Part shown: piece by piece, positions 46,923 through 57,498 of the stretch
Position numbering within the stretch: position 1 is the first letter of the stretch
Layout: the number at the start of each line of letters is the position of its first letter
Assembly: GCA_902589155.1 (NCBI GenBank)
Contig: CACIRV010000003.1
Span: 62,001-126,000, forward strand
Reading direction: 5' to 3'
Length of the DNA stretch: 64,000 bases
DNA from: an uncultured Pelagibacteraceae bacterium
GTDB lineage: Bacteria > Pseudomonadota > Alphaproteobacteria > Pelagibacterales > Pelagibacteraceae
The notes under the pieces: model-generated
Database searches by the model: none
What the model was told of the DNA's origin: nothing
The model's input: the letters and a program-made list of their open reading frames with translations, nothing else
Program-made: the position numbers and the translations under genes

Positions 46923-47629
46923 TGGCTTTTTTTGAAGGTATAAAAATGACAGGAGGTTATGGCAGTGGCCCGGATATCATCTCTTCCTGTTCAGTAAATG
47001 TTAATCGAGGTGAGATAGTATCAATACTTGGACCAAATGGAGCAGGAAAATCTACAGCCATGAAAGCCATGCTGGGATTATTAAATCTTAAATCAGGTAA
47101 AGTTATAATAAATGGCAAGGATATTTCACATTTAAATCCGCAAGATAGAGTGAAACAAGGGATAGCATTTGTTCCACAAACTAGAAACGTATTTGCTGGG
47201 TTAAGTGTTGAAGAAAATTTAGAGATGGGAGCTTTTTTAAGAGATGAAAGTCTTCAGAAAATTATTGATGAAGTTTACGAGCTGTTTCCTATTTTAAAAG
47301 AAAAAAAATCTCAGCTAGTCGGAGAATTATCTGGAGGGCAAAGGCAGCAAGTAGCATTGGGAAGAGCATTAATGATTAAGCCATCAGTCCTGATGCTTGA
47401 TGAGCCTACAGCTGGCGTTTCACCGATTGTTATGGACGAGTTGTTTGATCATATCATAAAGGTAAAAAAAACAAACGTAGCTATTTTGATGGTTGAACAA
47501 AATGCGAAACAAGCGCTAAGCATATCAGATAGAGGCTATGTCTTAGTCACTGGGGCAAATAGATACTCTGGAACAGGAAAAGAACTATTAAATGATCCAA
47601 GAGTAAGAAGTTCTTTTTTAGGAGGTTGA
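46922..47629 (+). CDS. ABC ATP-binding protein, LivF type
   Basis: GPNGAGKSTAMKAML, LSGGQRQQVALGRALM, MLDEPTAGVSP. Confidence 0.92.
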   Translation: MAFFEGIKMTGGYGSGPDIISSCSVNVNRGEIVSILGPNGAGKSTAMKAMLGLLNLKSGKVIINGKDISHLNPQDRVKQGIAFVPQTRNVFAGLSVEENLEMGAFLRDESLQKIIDEVYELFPILKEKKSQLVGELSGGQRQQVALGRALMIKPSVLMLDEPTAGVSPIVMDELFDHIIKVKKTNVAILMVEQNAKQALSISDRGYVLVTGANRYSGTGKELLNDPRVRSSFLGG

Positions 47630-47630
47630 T

Positions 47631-48641
47631 ATGGATTATTTAAACGCAATAGTTTTACTTTTAAATTATTTATTTGTACCGGCCTTATCTTATGGGTCAC
47701 AGTTAGCATTAGGAGCTATTTTTGTTTCTCTAATTTATGGAATCTTGCGATTTGCATATTTTACTGCTGGTGACCTTATGTCGTTTGGCACCATGTTTAC
47801 AATTTTATTTACATGGTACTTTCAATCTCTTGGAATTAATTTAGGTTTTCTTCCTACAGCATTACTTGCTATGCCTTTTGGGATTATTATTACAATATTA
47901 TATGTTCTTATTAAGGATAAATTAGTTTTTAGTTATTATCGTACACAAAAAAGCCCCCCAGTTATGCTGGCCATGGTCAGCATAGGTACAATGTTTGTTA
48001 CACAAGCAATTGTAAGAATAATTATCGGACCTTTTGATAGAAGATTTTTTGATGGAGAAAAATTTATTTTGAAAGCTAATGAATTTAAGGAGATGACAGG
48101 CTTAAATGAAGGATTAACGATTAAATCAACCCAAGTCATTACTTTGTTGGTTACAATTATTGTTGTTTCTATTTTATTTTGGTTTTTAAATAGGACAAAA
48201 ACTGGAAAAAGTATGCGAGCTTATTCAGACAATGAAGATTTAGCACTTTTATCTGGAATAGATCCTAAAAAAGTAGTTATGATTACTTGGGTAATAGCTG
48301 CAATTTTGGCTACTATTGGCGGAGCTCTTTATGGTCTAGATAAAAGCTTTAAACCTTTTACCTACTTCAACAATATGCTTCCAATATTCGCTGCAGCTAT
48401 CGTAGGAGGTATTGGAAATCCTTTTGGAGCTTTCTTGGGAGGATATGTTATTGCATTTTCAGAAATACTTTTAACTTATGCTTACAAAAAATTCTTTGTT
48501 TATTTACTTCCAGAAAGTTTAGAGCCAGATGGCTTATTACAACTGCTATCGACAGATTATAAATTTGCAGTATCTTTCTCAATTTTAGTAATAGTTTTAT
48601 TATTTAGACCTTCAGGAATATTTAAAGGGAAAGTTTTATGA
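47631..48641 (+). CDS. ABC permease, LivH type
   Basis: GAIFVSLIYGILRFAYFTAGDLMSFG; IVGGIGNPFGAFLGGYVIAF. Confidence 0.88.
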   Translation: MDYLNAIVLLLNYLFVPALSYGSQLALGAIFVSLIYGILRFAYFTAGDLMSFGTMFTILFTWYFQSLGINLGFLPTALLAMPFGIIITILYVLIKDKLVFSYYRTQKSPPVMLAMVSIGTMFVTQAIVRIIIGPFDRRFFDGEKFILKANEFKEMTGLNEGLTIKSTQVITLLVTIIVVSILFWFLNRTKTGKSMRAYSDNEDLALLSGIDPKKVVMITWVIAAILATIGGALYGLDKSFKPFTYFNNMLPIFAAAIVGGIGNPFGAFLGGYVIAFSEILLTYAYKKFFVYLLPESLEPDGLLQLLSTDYKFAVSFSILVIVLLFRPSGIFKGKVL

Positions 48642-50008
48642 GAAAAAATCTAGACATAATAATCGCATATTCAATAATGCTAGGACTCATAATTTTGGTA
48701 GGATTTTTACAGTCTTGGAGCATGGCGTTATCAATTTTGTGCCTTTGTTTGATCTCTGCAGTAATGACTATGGGAGCTAACATTCAATGGGGATACGCAG
48801 GGTTAATCAATTTTGGAATTATGGGTTACACAGCTCTTGGAGGTTTAGCAGCAGTTTTGGTTTCAGTTCCTCCTGTTCGAGAAGCATGGCAGGTAGGGGG
48901 TTTTAATATGATATTATGTACCTTTTTGATTGCTTTCATAGTTTTTAGCATTCGTTTTATTATGAAAAAATATACTCAATCAAAAAAAAGAAGTTATGGA
49001 ATTGCGGCTATAATAATAGTTGGGCTAATTCTGTTAAGATTGATATCTGCACCAGCTATAGAGTCAATCGAATCCGTTAGTCCAGCAACTACTGGCTTTT
49101 TAGGAGGAATGGGTCTTCCAATATTATTTTCTTGGATAGTAGGAGCTTTTTTTGCTGGCGCCTTGGCATACATTATAGGAAAAATTGCTTTAGGGCTTAG
49201 AGCAGACTATTTGGCGATAGCAACATTATTAATATCAGAAATTGTTATTGCTGTAATAAAGCACGAGGATTGGTTAGCTCGTGGAGTTAAAAATGTGATT
49301 GGTTTAAAAAGGCCAGTTCCCTATGAAGTTGATCTACAAACTAAAGAATGGTTTATTAATTTAGTTGAGAAATTTAACCAAGGTTCCTTAAACTTAATTA
49401 CTGATACTTTAGAAAGACAAGAGTTATTAAAAGAGTTAATCATCGAGTCCTCAACAGTATTTGTAAAACTATGTTTTGCAGGACTTTTTACTGTTGTAGT
49501 AATAATTCTTTTAATCATAACTCAAAAAGCACTTTATTCTCCTTGGGGAAGGATGATGAGAGCAATCAGAGATAATGAAGAAGCAGCTAATGCTATGGGA
49601 AAGAATGTTGTTAAACAACACCTTTTAATTTTTGTCCTTGGTTCAGCAATTGTTGGTATAGCAGGAGCTATGATGGTTACATATGACGGTTTATTTACGC
49701 CAGGAAGTTATAGACCAATGAGGTATACATTTTTAATTTGGGTAATGGTTATTGTAGGGGGAAGTGGAAATAATTTTGGTGCAATTTTAGGAGGGTTTGC
49801 AGTTTGGTTTTTATGGGTAGAGGCTGCTCCAATCGCATTATTCTTGATTAATTTTTTTACTAGCGGTTTAGAAGAAACTAATGCTTTTAGAGTTCATTTA
49901 GTCAATAGTATTCCATACTTTAGATTTTTAATGATGGGAATCGGCTTGCTGTTAATTATGCGTTATAGACCAAAAGGTATTTTGCCAGAAAAAATAAAAC
50001 ACATATAA
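48638..50008 (+). CDS. ABC permease, LivM type
   Basis: GYAGLINFGIMGYTALGG; LGLRADYLAIATLLISEI; MRAIRDNEEAANAMGKN. Confidence 0.9.
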   Translation: MRKNLDIIIAYSIMLGLIILVGFLQSWSMALSILCLCLISAVMTMGANIQWGYAGLINFGIMGYTALGGLAAVLVSVPPVREAWQVGGFNMILCTFLIAFIVFSIRFIMKKYTQSKKRSYGIAAIIIVGLILLRLISAPAIESIESVSPATTGFLGGMGLPILFSWIVGAFFAGALAYIIGKIALGLRADYLAIATLLISEIVIAVIKHEDWLARGVKNVIGLKRPVPYEVDLQTKEWFINLVEKFNQGSLNLITDTLERQELLKELIIESSTVFVKLCFAGLFTVVVIILLIITQKALYSPWGRMMRAIRDNEEAANAMGKNVVKQHLLIFVLGSAIVGIAGAMMVTYDGLFTPGSYRPMRYTFLIWVMVIVGGSGNNFGAILGGFAVWFLWVEAAPIALFLINFFTSGLEETNAFRVHLVNSIPYFRFLMMGIGLLLIMRYRPKGILPEKIKHI

Positions 50009-50010
50009 AA

Positions 50011-50040
50011 AAACCTCAGCAGTTTTCACCGCTGAGGTTT
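50011..50040. terminator. Bidirectional terminator between convergent Liv genes
   Basis: AAACCTCAGC-agttttcacc-GCTGAGGTTT, perfect 10-bp stem. Confidence 0.85.
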
Positions 50041-50053
50041 GTAAGATTAAATT

Positions 50054-51235
50054 TTATCTTTGTTTTTTATTTTTAAATTTACCGCCCTTAATTTCTTTTT
50101 CTATGAAATTACCAACGTGTTCTCCAACATCTGTAAATTTAACTGCTGTAGCACCTTCATAATCAATTGCTTTTCCTTTAGCTAAAAGATTTAGACCTTT
50201 TTTAAGCTGACCAGGATAAATTTTAGTTCCGGGCGCATTAGCTACCGACATTACATTTTTGGCAATTGAACCTCGGTCTGCAGAACCACCAGCTTGCATT
50301 GCAAGTACGATTAAAGCTGCAGCATCATAAGACTCACCAGTGTACGGACCAGATGGATCTATTCCAGCTCCTTTAGCAACTTTTGCAAATACTCCTGCTC
50401 CTTTACCTAAAGAACCTGGCAAAGAACCAAAAGATTTGTTCAAGCTTTTACCGAAAGTATCAGTAAGTGAATCACCGATCATACCATCTGATAATATAAA
50501 TGTATCAAAGGCACCAGAATCTAAGGAACCTTGAATAATTCCTTTACCGCCTTGATCAAGGTATCCAATTACAGCAACTGCGTCTCCACCAGCTGAAGCT
50601 AGAGTAGAAACTTCGGCGCTATAGTCGGCTTTGCCATCTTCATGAGCGGTTACAGCGGTAACTTTTATACCATGAGCTTTAACTGCCGCTGAATAGACAT
50701 CAGCTAGACCTTTACCATAGTCGTTATTAGTGTATGTAACGGCAACACTTTTAACTCCTCTATCTTTTGTAATGTCTGCAAGAATTTGTCCTCCACGCGC
50801 ATCCGATGGTGCTGTACGGAAAAACAAACCTTTATCTTTCAAAGTTGTTAAACCAGGAGATGTTGCAGAAGGTGATATTATAGTAATTCCATTAGGAACT
50901 GCTACGTTAGATGCAACTGCTCCAGTAACACCAGAACAATCTGCTCCCATAATTGCTACTATACCTTGGCTAACTAAACCTTCAGCAGCAGTCGTCGCTG
51001 CAGCTGAGTCTACACAAGTTGAGTCTGCTCTTAAGGCTTTAATTGTTTCTCCACCTAGCAATGAGCCTGAGTCTGAAGCTTCTTTAAAAGCTAATTCCGC
51101 AGAAGCTGCCATAGCAGGAGTTAGAGATTCAATAGGACCAGTAAATCCTAAGATTATACCCATTTTAATTTCTGCAAATGCATTTGTTGTCAGGATAGAC
51201 AAAGACATGATTGCAGCAATAAATACTTTTTTCAT
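50054..51235 (-). CDS. Branched-chain amino-acid-type ABC substrate-binding protein (convergent with cluster 2)
   Basis: Signal peptide; KMGIILGFTGPIESLTPAMAASAELAFKEASDSG. Confidence 0.88.
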   Translation of the reverse strand: MKKVFIAAIMSLSILTTNAFAEIKMGIILGFTGPIESLTPAMAASAELAFKEASDSGSLLGGETIKALRADSTCVDSAAATTAAEGLVSQGIVAIMGADCSGVTGAVASNVAVPNGITIISPSATSPGLTTLKDKGLFFRTAPSDARGGQILADITKDRGVKSVAVTYTNNDYGKGLADVYSAAVKAHGIKVTAVTAHEDGKADYSAEVSTLASAGGDAVAVIGYLDQGGKGIIQGSLDSGAFDTFILSDGMIGDSLTDTFGKSLNKSFGSLPGSLGKGAGVFAKVAKGAGIDPSGPYTGESYDAAALIVLAMQAGGSADRGSIAKNVMSVANAPGTKIYPGQLKKGLNLLAKGKAIDYEGATAVKFTDVGEHVGNFIEKEIKGGKFKNKKQR

Positions 51236-51417
51236 ATTACTCCTCTTATTTAGTATTGTTAATTTGAGATAGTATTGACTTTTAATACTTGTTTTTCAAT
51301 GGCAAAATTTATTTTTTTTGCCCTATAGACATAAGCACCACATCATTATTTATTGTTAAAAACAAAGAAAAATTATCTATATACGAGCATACAAAAATAA
51401 AGATAATGAATTTTAAT

Positions 51418-51759
51418 ATGAAAAAAGAAATTACATATGAAGACTACAGCAAAATCCAGATTATAGTTGGAACGGTCTTAAAGGTATCTAAAAATGAAAA
51501 GGCACGCAAACCTTCATTAGTAGTCGAAGTTGATTTTGGATCTGAGATTGGGGTAAGAAAATCATCAGCGCAAATTACTCATTATTATAATTCAGATAAC
51601 CTGGTAGGCAAACAGGTTATTGGTGTTTGTAATTTTCCAAAAAAAAATATTGCTGGGGTTGAGTCTGAAGTATTAATTTTAGGTGCTATAGAGAAAGATG
51701 GTAAGGTTGTTTTGGTTCATCCTTCCCAAAAAACTGAAAATGGTCTTGAGATAGCCTAG
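51418..51759 (+). CDS. CsaA-like tRNA-binding-domain protein
   Basis: ITYEDYSKIQIIVGTVLKVSKNEKARKPSLVVEVDFG...KQVIGVCNFPKKNIAG. Confidence 0.85.
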   Translation: MKKEITYEDYSKIQIIVGTVLKVSKNEKARKPSLVVEVDFGSEIGVRKSSAQITHYYNSDNLVGKQVIGVCNFPKKNIAGVESEVLILGAIEKDGKVVLVHPSQKTENGLEIA

Positions 51760-52349
51760 TGTACGATCAATTCTTACCATTAATTTTATTCGGTATTGCC
51801 ACAGCTTTTACGCCCGGTCCAAATAATATCATGTCATCATATTCTGGATTTAATTTTGGTTTTAGAAAAACTATACCTTTAATGTTAGGAGTTATCTTTG
51901 GATGGACAGCTATGTTAACAGTAATGGCCTCAGGACTAATTGTTGTTTTTCAAACGTATCTTTTTTTACAGAATATAATAAAAATTTTAGGATCAATTTT
52001 TTTAATTTACTTGGCTTACAAAATTGCTTTTAGCTCTACAACTCACTCAGAGAATATCAAAAAGCCAGTTAATTTTTTTGATACATTTTTATTTCAATTT
52101 ATTAACCCAAAAGGAGTTATAGTGGCCATGATTACGGTTTCGACCTTTATTGATGTCCAAAATAATTATTTGAGAGACGCATTAATAGTATTAACCGTCT
52201 ATTTCTTTATGGCTGTTTTTAGCGTTAGTTCTTGGTGTCTATTAGGAAAATATCTGAGAAATTTTGCCACAAATGAAAACTTTATCAAGAAATTTAACTA
52301 TACCATGTCTTTTTTACTTATCCTTTGTGTTATTATGTTTTATGTATAG
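51759..52349 (+). CDS. LysE-family translocator
   Basis: FGIATAFTPGPNNIMSSYSGFNFGFRKTIP. Confidence 0.85.
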   Translation: MYDQFLPLILFGIATAFTPGPNNIMSSYSGFNFGFRKTIPLMLGVIFGWTAMLTVMASGLIVVFQTYLFLQNIIKILGSIFLIYLAYKIAFSSTTHSENIKKPVNFFDTFLFQFINPKGVIVAMITVSTFIDVQNNYLRDALIVLTVYFFMAVFSVSSWCLLGKYLRNFATNENFIKKFNYTMSFLLILCVIMFYV

Positions 52350-52352
52350 CGC

Positions 52353-55025
52353 ATGAAATTTAATAGTAAAAATTCTTTTAATTCCCTAGGTACTATTTCT
52401 TCTTCAGGAAAAGATTATAAAATTTTCAATTTAAAAAATGCTGAAAAAAATGGCCTTGAAGGTATTTCTAAATTACCTAAATCACTTAAAGTTTTATTAG
52501 AAAACCTTTTGAGATATGAAGATGATTTAACAGTTGATAAGAAACAAATCTTAGCAATTAAGGATTGGTTAAAAACTAAAAAATCTAATACAGAAATAGC
52601 TTACAGGCCTGCACGAACTTTATTACAAGATTATACTGGTATTCCTGCAATAGCAGATTTAGCTGCGATGCGAGATGCAGTTAAGTCTAAAAATAAAGAT
52701 CCAAATAAAATCAACCCACTGTCTACAGTAGATTTAGTAATAGATCACTCTGTAATGGTCGATGAGTACGCTTCTGGCAAATCTTTTAACCAGAACGTTG
52801 AAAAAGAATTTTCAAGAAATGGAGAAAGATATGCTTTTCTTAAATGGGGTCAAAAAGCTTTTGATAATTTTAGAGTTGTTCCTCCAGGAACAGGTATCTG
52901 TCATCAGGTTAATCTAGAATATTTAGCTAAAGTAGTTTGGTCATCAAAAAGCGGTAATGATCTTTATGCTTACCCAGATACTTTGGTAGGTACTGATAGT
53001 CATACGACAATGGTTAATGGATTGTCAGTTTTAGGATGGGGTGTTGGCGGAATAGAAGCAGAAGCAGCCATGCTAGGTCAGCCAATCTCAATGTTAATCC
53101 CAGAAGTTGTTGGAGTAGAAATTAAAGGAAAATTATTGGAAGGATTAACAGCCACAGATTTAGTTTTGGCTATTGTAGAAATGTTAAGAAAAAAAGGAGT
53201 AGTGGGAAAATTTGTAGAATTTTATGGAGGAGGGTTAAAAAATCTTACTTTAGCTGACAGAGCTACGATAGCAAACATGGCACCTGAGTATGGCGCAACT
53301 TGTGGTTTCTTTCCTGTAGATGAAGAAACTTTAAAATATTTAAGACTTTCTGGACGAGACAAAGAAACAATTGATCTTGTTGAAAAATATTCAAAAGAAC
53401 AGGGTCTTTGGTCGAGTGAAGGAATAGAATTTACTGAAACTTTATCCTTAGATATCAGCACTGTAGTTCCAAGCATATCAGGTCCTAAACGACCACAAGA
53501 TAAAGTTTTATTAACTGAGTCCTCCACTAGTTTTGCTAAAGTTTATAAAGAAAACTCAAAAAGGAAAAAACCTATTCAAGCAGATGTTGTAGGAGCTGAT
53601 TTCAAAATTAGCGATGGAGATATTGTAATAGCAGCTATCACTTCTTGCACAAACACCTCCAATCCAAGCGTTATGATCGGTGCAGGATTGCTCGCAAAAA
53701 AAGCAGTAGAGAAGGGTTTAAAAATTAAGCCTTGGGTAAAAACTTCTTTGGCCCCAGGATCAAAAGTAGTTACAGACTATTTGGAAAAAGCAGGATTAAA
53801 TAAGTATTTAGATCAACTTGGTTTTAATTTGGTTGGTTATGGCTGTACTACTTGTATTGGAAATTCTGGCCCACTTAATAAAAATATATCTGAGGCAATT
53901 CATAAAGAAAATTTGTATGCTGTTTCAGTATTATCGGGAAATAGAAACTTTGAAGGCAGAATAAGTCCAGATGTCAAAGCTAACTATTTGGCTTCACCAC
54001 CGCTAGTAGTTGCTTTTGCTTTGGCTGGAAATATGAATTTTGATCTATATAAAACTCCTTTAGGAGTAGATAAAGAAGGAAAAGATGTTTTTTTAAAAAA
54101 TATTTGGCCGAGCAATAAAGAGATCGAACAAATTATGTTGTCATCAATAAATGCGAGCATGTTTACAGATCGCTATTCAAACGTTTCTGAAGGACCGAAA
54201 GAATGGAGTTCAATTAAAACTGTTGATAGTAGTATTTATAATTGGGAGTCAAATTCTACCTACGTAAAAAAACCTCCTTTTTTTGATGATTTACCAGATA
54301 AACCAGAGGGCTTTAAAGCAATTAATGATGCTAGAGTATTACTTTTACTGGCTGACTCGGTTACTACCGATCATATTTCTCCTGCAGGAAATATTAAAAA
54401 AGATAGCCCAACAGGTGATTATTTTATGAAACATCAAGTTCAACAAAAAGATTTTAATTCATATGGAGCTCGTAGAGGAAATCATGAAGTAATGATGAGA
54501 GGAACCTTTGGCAATATAAAGATTAGAAATGAAATGGCTCCTGGAACTGAAGGTGGTTTTACAACTCTACAACCAGACGGAAAAGTGATGAGTGTTTACG
54601 ATGCATCTATCGAATATAAAAGAAGAAAAAACGATTTAGTAGTTATTGCTGGTAAAGAATACGGGACTGGCTCATCTAGAGATTGGGCTGCAAAAGGAAC
54701 AAAATTATTAGGAATAAAAGCTGTAATCGCCGAAAGTTTTGAGAGGATTCATAGATCTAATCTAGTTGGAATGGGAGTTTTACCACTTCAATTTAAAGAG
54801 GGTTTTGATAGAAAAAAATTAAATATAATGGGTTCAGAATTAATTACCGTAGTTGATATTGATAAAGGCGTTAAACCTAGACAAGAGATATCGTGTGAAA
54901 TTAAATATAAAGATGGTTCGAGCAAAAAAATAAAAGTTTTATGCAGAATAGATACAGAGAATGAAGTTGAATATTATAAAAATGGTGGAATTCTTCAGTA
55001 TGTTTTACGTAACATGATAAATTAA
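52353..55025 (+). CDS. acnA: Aconitate hydratase
   Basis: PDTLVGTDSHTTMVNGLSVLGWGVGGIEAEAAMLGQP; ITSCTNTSNPSVMIGAGLLA; GKEYGTGSSRDWAAKGT. Confidence 0.97.
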   Translation: MKFNSKNSFNSLGTISSSGKDYKIFNLKNAEKNGLEGISKLPKSLKVLLENLLRYEDDLTVDKKQILAIKDWLKTKKSNTEIAYRPARTLLQDYTGIPAIADLAAMRDAVKSKNKDPNKINPLSTVDLVIDHSVMVDEYASGKSFNQNVEKEFSRNGERYAFLKWGQKAFDNFRVVPPGTGICHQVNLEYLAKVVWSSKSGNDLYAYPDTLVGTDSHTTMVNGLSVLGWGVGGIEAEAAMLGQPISMLIPEVVGVEIKGKLLEGLTATDLVLAIVEMLRKKGVVGKFVEFYGGGLKNLTLADRATIANMAPEYGATCGFFPVDEETLKYLRLSGRDKETIDLVEKYSKEQGLWSSEGIEFTETLSLDISTVVPSISGPKRPQDKVLLTESSTSFAKVYKENSKRKKPIQADVVGADFKISDGDIVIAAITSCTNTSNPSVMIGAGLLAKKAVEKGLKIKPWVKTSLAPGSKVVTDYLEKAGLNKYLDQLGFNLVGYGCTTCIGNSGPLNKNISEAIHKENLYAVSVLSGNRNFEGRISPDVKANYLASPPLVVAFALAGNMNFDLYKTPLGVDKEGKDVFLKNIWPSNKEIEQIMLSSINASMFTDRYSNVSEGPKEWSSIKTVDSSIYNWESNSTYVKKPPFFDDLPDKPEGFKAINDARVLLLLADSVTTDHISPAGNIKKDSPTGDYFMKHQVQQKDFNSYGARRGNHEVMMRGTFGNIKIRNEMAPGTEGGFTTLQPDGKVMSVYDASIEYKRRKNDLVVIAGKEYGTGSSRDWAAKGTKLLGIKAVIAESFERIHRSNLVGMGVLPLQFKEGFDRKKLNIMGSELITVVDIDKGVKPRQEISCEIKYKDGSSKKIKVLCRIDTENEVEYYKNGGILQYVLRNMIN

Positions 55026-55028
55026 TTA

Positions 55029-56534
55029 ATGAGAAATATTTCAGTTAAAGTTCACCCATCAAAAGCTAGTTTAAAAAAGAAAGATCAGCTTGCTTGGAAA
55101 ATAGCAGAGATTGCATCTGATAATGCAAAAATTGATAATGATGCAGTTGAAATGGCTATTAATAGAATAATAGATAATGCTTCTGTAGCAATAGCATCTT
55201 TCAATAGAAAGCCAGTTATATCAGCTAGAGAAATGGCACTAGCTCACCCTAGAAAGAATGGAGCAACCGTATTTGGACTAAATTCAAAAATTAAAGTTGA
55301 TTGTGAGTGGGCTGCTTGGGCTAATGGAACTGCAGTAAGAGAATTAGACTTTCATGATACGTTTTTAGCTGCAGATTATAGTCACCCTGGCGATAATATT
55401 CCACCAATCTTAGCTGTAGCTCAACAAACACAATCTAAAGGCATAGATTTAATTAGAGGAATCTTAACAGGATATGAAGTTCAAGTTAATCTTGTAAAAG
55501 GTATTTGTTTACATGAACACAAAATAGATCACATTGCTCATTTAGGTCCTAGTGTAGCTGCAGGATTAGGAAGTTTATTACGATTGAAAACTGATACAAT
55601 TTACCAATCAGTTCAACAAGCTTTACACACAAATATTTCAACAAGACAATCAAGAAAAGGTGAGATATCAAGCTGGAAAGCTTTTGCTCCAGCACATGCT
55701 GGCAAACTTGCAATAGAGGCAGTAGATCGATGTATGAGAGGAGAAGGGGCTCCAAGTCCGATTTACGAAGGTGAAGATAGTGTGATTGCTTATGTTTTAT
55801 CTGGACCTAAAAAAAAATATATTGTCCCCCTTCCGAAAATAAATGAAACAAAGAAAGCAATTTTAGAGACCTATACCAAGGAACATTCTGCGGAATATCA
55901 ATCTCAAGCTCTAATCGATTTAGCAAGAGGCCTAAATAAAAAGATAAAGAATTTATCTAATATCTCGAAGATTATAATAGAAACAAGTCATCATACCCAT
56001 TATGTAATAGGAACTGGAGCTAATGATCCTCAAAAAATGGATCCATATGCAAGTCGAGAAACATTAGATCATTCTATTATGTATATTTTTGCAGTAGCTT
56101 TAGAAGATGGCTTCTGGCATCATATTAAATCTTATACTCCTCTAAGAGCTAGAAGAAAAAGTACCATCAAATTATGGCGTAAAATTTCAACGCGAGAAGA
56201 TAAAAAATGGACTAAAAAATATCACGATCCAAACCCCAAAAATAAATGTTTTGGAGGAAGAGTTATTGTTAAAATGAATGATGGATCTATAATTTCAGAG
56301 GAGATCAATGTAGCTGATGCTCATCCAAGTGGAAAAAGACCTTTTAGAAGAGAGCAATATGTAGAAAAATTTAAAAGTCTTACAGAGGGATTGATTACAG
56401 CAAAAGAGACAAAAAGATTTTTAAATTTAGTACAAAATCTACGATCACTTAAATCCACTGATTTGAAGGGGCTAAATATAGAAATCAGGTCTAAATTCAG
56501 AAAATTTAATAATATTAAAAGCTCAATTTTTTAA
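55029..56534 (+). CDS. MmgE/PrpD-family protein
   Basis: [39 protein letters not shown]. Confidence 0.9.
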   Translation: MRNISVKVHPSKASLKKKDQLAWKIAEIASDNAKIDNDAVEMAINRIIDNASVAIASFNRKPVISAREMALAHPRKNGATVFGLNSKIKVDCEWAAWANGTAVRELDFHDTFLAADYSHPGDNIPPILAVAQQTQSKGIDLIRGILTGYEVQVNLVKGICLHEHKIDHIAHLGPSVAAGLGSLLRLKTDTIYQSVQQALHTNISTRQSRKGEISSWKAFAPAHAGKLAIEAVDRCMRGEGAPSPIYEGEDSVIAYVLSGPKKKYIVPLPKINETKKAILETYTKEHSAEYQSQALIDLARGLNKKIKNLSNISKIIIETSHHTHYVIGTGANDPQKMDPYASRETLDHSIMYIFAVALEDGFWHHIKSYTPLRARRKSTIKLWRKISTREDKKWTKKYHDPNPKNKCFGGRVIVKMNDGSIISEEINVADAHPSGKRPFRREQYVEKFKSLTEGLITAKETKRFLNLVQNLRSLKSTDLKGLNIEIRSKFRKFNNIKSSIF

Positions 56535-56728
56535 AATATTAACGTAAAAAATTACTCTAATGTTGTAATTTAGCAACACAAAAATGTTGATTTTAAAGGC
56601 TTTTTTGAATAAAAAGTAATATTAGACGGAATAGTTTATAATGGACAAAAGATCAGAATCCCACTATGAATCACTCTGCTAGCAAGACAAGTATTAAGTT
56701 AACTAAGAATATTACAAAGGTATATACT

Positions 56729-57397
56729 ATGAAAAAACAAATATTAACTATCATAGCTTCATTTTTGCTACTTGGTTCAACGTCTAATGCCATAGAATTT
56801 GGTATTGGAGTAAGTGGATCAATGGCAATGGTAAGTGCAGAAGGTACAGAGACAGAAACGTCAAACACAGGCGCAGAGGGTTCTGTTAGAGATGCATCAG
56901 TAGACGCTATGACTGGAGTAGGATCGATTTTCGCAGAAGTAATTTTGGATAATGGATTCGTGTTTGGAGCAGAAATTGTGCCAATGAGCGCAGATGTTTC
57001 AGACGCAACGCATTCAAGAGCTGATACTTCTGTAGCAGCTTCTGGAGAAGGTGTTACTGGTACAAACACTAGAACAGCGGATGCTGAAGTAGAAAACTTC
57101 ACAACTCTTTACACTGAAATTCCTCTAGGAGGGATGTTCATTAAAGCAGGTCTATCGCAAATAGATATAAACACACTAGAAAATAATTTAACTAACGGTG
57201 GTTCTTACAAGAACGATACTGTTGATGGAGTAACATATGGTCTAGGTGTTAGAGGTGAGTGGGCTGGTTTTTATACTAAACTAGCTATGGAGAGAACAAA
57301 TTTTGATGAATATGTTTCTTCTTCAGGAACAACAAACACAATCACTGCTGATCTAGATGTAGACCAGATTAAATTCTCAATAGGTAAAGCATTTTAA
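56729..57397 (+). CDS. Putative outer-membrane beta-barrel protein
   Basis: Signal peptide MKKQILTIIASFLLLGSTSNA; alternating C-terminal strands ending IKFSIGKAF. Confidence 0.65.
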   Translation: MKKQILTIIASFLLLGSTSNAIEFGIGVSGSMAMVSAEGTETETSNTGAEGSVRDASVDAMTGVGSIFAEVILDNGFVFGAEIVPMSADVSDATHSRADTSVAASGEGVTGTNTRTADAEVENFTTLYTEIPLGGMFIKAGLSQIDINTLENNLTNGGSYKNDTVDGVTYGLGVRGEWAGFYTKLAMERTNFDEYVSSSGTTNTITADLDVDQIKFSIGKAF

Positions 57398-57422
57398 CTA
57401 TTAGAAATAATTGAAAAAATTT

Positions 57423-57457
57423 AAAGCCCAACTTAAACAAGTTGGGCTTTTTTTTTA
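57423..57457 (+). terminator. Rho-independent terminator
   Basis: AAAGCCCAACTT-AAAC-AAGTTGGGCTTT then T-tract. Confidence 0.88.
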
Positions 57458-57498
57458 CTTTTTAGTGTGTGAAATAAATTATATATATAGCTAATAAA

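Noticed and set aside
50730-51272. 180-aa + strand ORF opposite the ABC binding protein
   Set aside because: Shadow ORF; Ala/Pro/Ser-rich composition mirrors the opposite strand codons.
56671-57102. 143-aa antisense ORF over the outer-membrane protein gene
   Set aside because: Shadow ORF; the + strand has signal peptide, leader region and terminator.
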